NCBI GenBank assembly: GCA_026724425.1
Contig: JAIUCV010000008.1
Location: forward strand, 27,012,477-27,076,476
Direction: 5' to 3'
Length of the DNA stretch: 64,000 nt
Source of the DNA: Erythrophleum ivorense
Taxonomy: Eukaryota > Streptophyta > Magnoliopsida > Fabales > Fabaceae
The notes beneath the pieces were generated by a model. It searched no databases. It had not been told where the DNA came from and was given only the letters and a program-made list of their open reading frames with translations. Shown piece after piece: positions 60,533-64,000 of the stretch (position 1 is its first letter; every line of letters begins with the position of its first letter). Both the position numbers and the translations under genes were made by a program.

Positions 60533-63186
60533 TGATAAGCATGATTTTTATACACTTTAATCCTCTTAACTTAGGCATTTTGATGATGGAATATGGTCTT
60601 AAGGGTTTAATTAGATACAATTTGATTTCATCAGCCACTTATGCACTTTGTGAATTAATTGGCAAAATTATTGAGTTTTAATGCATGAAATTCTTTTAAA
60701 TAATTTTGTGGATAATTCTATTGAATATTTTCCATTCTTTTGTGCAGAATTTTTTATGGGTAAATAGCTTGAATTAGAATTTGGGTTAAAGAAGAGAAAG
60801 GAATGATTAAAGAAGCATACTTAAGTAGCCTTTCACTCAACATCAACACACATGCAAGAAGGAAGAAGCCACGGGTCTTGAGGATTTGTTGATTCAAGAA
60901 GAAAGTTCACGAAGCAAGAAGAAGGTTTGAGAGTGAGAAGAGAGGAAGGTTTTATGAGTTAAATGGGACTCGTGCAGCAGCCACGGTTTAGAGGCAGAAC
61001 TTGAAGGCTGGAATGAGCTAAATAAGAGAAGCAATGTGATTTATGAAGATGAAAACATGTGAAGGAGCTCACTCGAGCAAAAGTGTGAGTGGGAGATTAA
61101 AGAAAAAAAAAAGCTTTAAGCACTCTCATATGCACATGCAAGCTCATGACTTATTAAAAGAAAAGTTTGGGCTAAATGAAAAGAAGAACAACGCTGAAAT
61201 AGAGGAGAAGGAAGGCCTGGCGTGATAGCTTGATCAGAGGAAGATATATGCTGCATCTGGATTAGAGAAAAAGCCACGTTCTGGTCCTTGAGTGGGTAAA
61301 AGAAAGAACATGCAGAAGCTAGAGGAGAATACGAGATGGAGAAGAGAAATGAATGAAGGTGAAGTCAAGGTCCACCCCTCACATTTGGCCCATCCATGAA
61401 GAAGTTACGTGGAAAAGCTGCAGAACAAGGAAGATAAGCTCGAGAAGGGGTTTTACGTAGAAGCAGATGCATGGGAGAAAAGGAATGCTACGGGTTCATC
61501 AAGAAAATGAGCTGAATGTGGCTGAACAAAGACAGAGCAAAATAGAGGAGGCAAGTGAGAAACTTGGAGCTAAAAGCAGAACACAATTGAAGAAGCAAAC
61601 TCGAGCTCAGGTTTTACGTGGAAAAGCATGCAGAAGCAGCTCACAAACTAGAGCAGAAATGGAGGAAGCATCATGTGGTATGAAGAGAAGGTTCAAGCTT
61701 TGGTTCTACGAGGAGAGAAGAAGCTTTCAGCTGGAAGTTATAGGCTGCAGCATAAACAAACAGGAAACACGTGACAACGCTAGGCAGAACGTGCATGGAG
61801 AAAGAGCATGAAGTAACGAGCTAAGCTGGGAGCTGGCGTTTAGAGTGGGCTGAGTGTGACACACGAAAGGAATTTGTTGAGCACGTTAGATTTTAATGAA
61901 TCATATGCTGGAACTTGGCTATGGAATGATGTAGTGAAGCGAACTGGAGAATTAGTGAGCTGGGAAAGTAAATAAAACGTGACTTTAGCGTGGAAAGGAG
62001 GAGCTGAGGGGCACGTGATTGATTAAGGAATGAAAAAAAAGGCGCTGAAGCATCAAAGAGAGGAGGACGAGCTGTGAGTTCACAACGGAAGGAGAGAAAA
62101 ATGTAAAAAAGAAATAGGGTTGGAAGAGGAGGTGGACTGGAGGCGAAGAAACGCGAGAACTCTAGGAATAGGCAGACAGGACGAATAAAAATGCGAGAAT
62201 TCCAGGAAGCATTCTCTCGTAGAATCATCCATGGCTGCAGCTCAATTCATCAATTTTCCTCTGATTAAAATCTCCATGGCAGCTTGAATGATCCATGGTG
62301 GTTAGCTGAAGTTTGGAAACTCCCAGATGCAAATTTGAGCCCCATATTTTCTCACCAAATTGGATAAACACTCTTTGCTCTATCTTTTAATTCCAGCATT
62401 AAATCTTTTATTAATTTGACTAGGTCTAGTTGGTTGATTTAGGAATTTAATTGCTGGAAATTATTGGATTGGTCTGTTTTATGAATTGAATATAATTTGA
62501 TTTTGGAATTTTAATTGTGATCATCACATGTTTGTAAAAATTCCAGAATTAGTGCTGTGCAAATCACTTTTACATTCCTCTTGATCTTTGGCTAATTGAT
62601 ACAATGGTTATTGGATTAAGTGGCTGGAACTTTTGTGCGATTAATTGTTTGAGGAATTAATTAATCTAATTGGCTAATTAGTATCTTAAGTGGATTGTGC
62701 AGTAGATTCTATTAATCAATTAAGATTGGTTGAAGTGTGTTCTTGTTCTTAATTCAATTAATTAGTTGTTCAAGGTTTTTTGTGGTTGCAAATTCCTTGA
62801 ATAATTAATGAATTGAATCTTGGATGGTTATTCAAGAATCTTTATAGGGAATACACTAAAGAGCAAGGAATTAAATCCAAATTTGGTAAACTAAAAAGGG
62901 CAAGGATAATTGAATTCTAAGAGTCCAATACAAGGCTAGCTACCACATTTTCTCAACTGCTCACTTCATTTAGTTTTTAATTTTTTTTATTCTTGTCAAT
63001 TAAATCTAGTTCAATTAAATTCTAGCATTTCAAACCCAAAAACAAGTTCCAATTAGCAATACTTAGAATACTCTTTCATAACAAATTGAGGCACAAACTC
63101 CTTGGGAAATGACCTAGGTTGCACCATTAACTACAAAATTTATTTTACTTTCTAGTTTTATTTAAGATTGCGCGACACAATCGTCA
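60533..63186 (+). mobile_element. Element O 5' LTR (F3), complete
   Basis: A 2654-base LTR from TGATAAGCATGATTTTTATA to GCGACACAATCGTCA. The likely left target duplication is AGGTC (60528-60532). Its start matches the reversed end of LTR X (43200-43368), and its end matches the reversed start of element N's LTR. At least eight ACGT-core motifs lie between 61274 and 62020 (for example TTACGTGG, ACACGTGA, GCACGTGA), in a purine-rich stretch. The 114-codon ORF at 61467-61811 crosses this stretch. It is Lys/Arg/Glu-rich, is not conserved in LTR X and is probably chance. Confidence 0.82.
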
Positions 63187-63190
63187 AATT

Positions 63191-63208
63191 TGGCATCGTT
63201 GCCAGGGA
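63191..63208 (+). other. Primer binding site of element O (tRNA-Asp)
   Basis: TGGCATCGTTGCCAGGGA, against TGGCGCCGTTGCCGGGGA expected for plant tRNA-Asp; the three differences are transitions. It follows the LTR by four bases (AATT), as usual for Athila-like elements. Confidence 0.88.
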
Positions 63209-63609
63209 GTTTAGTTTCTTATTTGTTTGGAAGGCTTTCTTAGTATATATTTTTTACCCTGTTTTTGCTTTGTTTTTGTTCTGTTTTTCCCCTGTTTTGA
63301 AGTTGGATTTGGATCATTTCGGTTGCTTAATCTGATTTTGCTGTTTCCTGGAATTTTTGTTTGAAGTGCCCAAAAAATTCTCAAATTTTGTTTTCCAAGG
63401 TTTTTAGGTGTTTTAAGCAAAAATAATAGTTCAACTATTAGGTACACCATTTTTTGGTCAAATTCTAACGTTTTAAGCACTTTTTCTAATTTTTTAATAT
63501 TTTCTCAAATTTTCTAGGATTTTTCTAATTTTTCTAGATTTATTGTTTTAATTTTTCTTTGTTGATTTCTTGTGTTCTTTTTTTTTTTTTTTGCTTGTCT
63601 AATTGGTTT
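63209..63609 (+). other. Element O leader
   Basis: A T-rich non-coding leader of 401 bases between the primer site and the Gag start. It contains a run of about 15 T at 63576-63591. It matches the leader of element N in reverse orientation. The antisense 89-codon ORF here is not meaningful. Confidence 0.75.
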
Positions 63610-64000
63610 ATGACAAGGAGCTTTGGTGAAAAATTAATTGATTTGGATCCAAAAATCAAAAAGACCTTTAGAAGACAAGTAAGGATTAAGAAGAACAAAG
63701 AAAGTGTAGGAATTAGTAGTTCTGTTTCTTCTGCTTTTGATTGTGTACTTCAATTTGCTAGTGATAATATGGCTGAACAAGATCATATGAATGCTAACAT
63801 GAATATGCATGTTCAGGCTAACTTGAATGCAAATGCCAATATAAATGATAACATGCATGCTAGAACCATTAGAGAATTGACAGCTCCTAATGTGCATTAT
63901 CAAAATCTCTGTATACAATATCCAGAATTAGATGCAAATTTTGAGCTTAAATCTGATTTGATTCACTTACTTCCTAAATTTCATGGACTTGCAAGAGACG
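63610..64000 (+). CDS. gag: Gag N-terminus, Athila-like retrotransposon, runs off window
   Basis: An uninterrupted frame of 130 codons from ATG at 63610 to the window edge. It begins MTRSFGEKLIDLDPKIKKTF, followed by a basic stretch (RRQVRIKKNK) and then an Asn/Met-rich spacer around residues 60-83 (NANMNMHVQANLNANANIN). Next come RTIRELTAP, LCIQYPEL, and FELKSDLIHLLPKFHGLARD. The last blocks are the conserved opening of Gag in plant Athila and related gypsy elements, just before the main Gag domain. Gag forms the particle in which reverse transcription takes place. The start is supported by the position 401 bases after the primer site. No stop or frameshift is seen, unlike every other coding remnant in the window, so element O may be comparatively young. 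Whether it is intact downstream cannot be seen. Confidence 0.88.
   Translation, partial: MTRSFGEKLIDLDPKIKKTFRRQVRIKKNKESVGISSSVSSAFDCVLQFASDNMAEQDHMNANMNMHVQANLNANANINDNMHARTIRELTAPNVHYQNLCIQYPELDANFELKSDLIHLLPKFHGLARD

Noticed and set aside
61467..61811. Plus-strand ORF of 114 codons
   Set aside because: It is inside the F3 LTR, in a purine-rich stretch that avoids stops by composition. It is Lys/Glu-rich with no domain and is not conserved in LTR X.
1..64000. CRISPR arrays, operons, tRNA or rRNA genes, phage features
   Set aside because: None seen. All repeats are LTRs or local duplications and the sequence is plant heterochromatin.

Overview
This window is plant nuclear repeat DNA. I find no host gene, tRNA, rRNA or CRISPR array. 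Almost every base can be assigned to LTR retrotransposons (Ty3/gypsy) that have inserted into one another. The evidence for a plant is the chromovirus chromodomain and integrase of the Tekay/Del type, primer binding sites matching plant initiator tRNA-Met and tRNA-Asp, and an Athila-like Gag start. The DNA is AT-rich, and the coding remnants are full of stops and frameshifts. It looks like silenced heterochromatin of a large-genome flowering plant. I cannot name the species.

I use three working family names. F1 is a Tekay-type chromovirus with a very long LTR (about 3.4-3.7 kb, TGTAATATCC to GGTGTTACA, tRNA-iMet PBS). F2 has an LTR of about 2.85 kb (TGTAACACCC to GGTTGTTACA). F3 is Athila-like, with an LTR of about 2.65 kb and a tRNA-Asp PBS. 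F1 copies occur on both strands and have mostly inserted into other F1 LTRs.

Layout. 1-2891: F1 LTR (+), inserted in the 3' LTR of minus-strand element A. 2892-15066: element A (3' LTR remnant, PPT, 4.7 kb interior with no recognisable gag-pol, PBS, 5' LTR), whose 5' LTR is split by an F1 solo LTR at 8501-12202. 15067-16037: tail of an F1 LTR (+) that hosts A. 16038-16920 and 44149-44975: an F1 LTR (-) split by one F2 solo LTR (16921-44148, target duplication CTTGT). Inside that F2 LTR lie a solo F1 LTR (16974-20414) and a large nest (22680-43601). The nest is an F1 solo LTR (-) containing an F1 solo LTR (+) at 25444-28918 and an F3 LTR (29336-43368). The F3 LTR holds F1 LTR U (+) and the only F1 element with recognisable genes, element B (32867-42159, minus strand).

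44976-46186 is unclassified repeat. 46187-47320 holds a decayed protease/reverse transcriptase fragment (-). 47384-53430 is a set of diverged plus-strand F1 LTRs nested in each other, with a clean solo LTR at 49388-52905. 53431-57165 is an F1 LTR (-) whose two flanks do not match. 57166-60410 is F3 element N (-), with a decayed acidic ORF. 60411-60532 is an F1 LTR fragment. 60533-64000 is the 5' end of F3 element O (+), with an open Gag reading frame running off the window.

Within F1, five solo LTRs with complete target duplications (one with a single mismatch) against two copies retaining an interior imply repeated LTR-LTR recombination. Many mutations at LTR ends, in primer sites and at stop codons are C-to-T or G-to-A, as expected of methylated silent DNA. 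All comparisons were made by eye; identities are qualitative.
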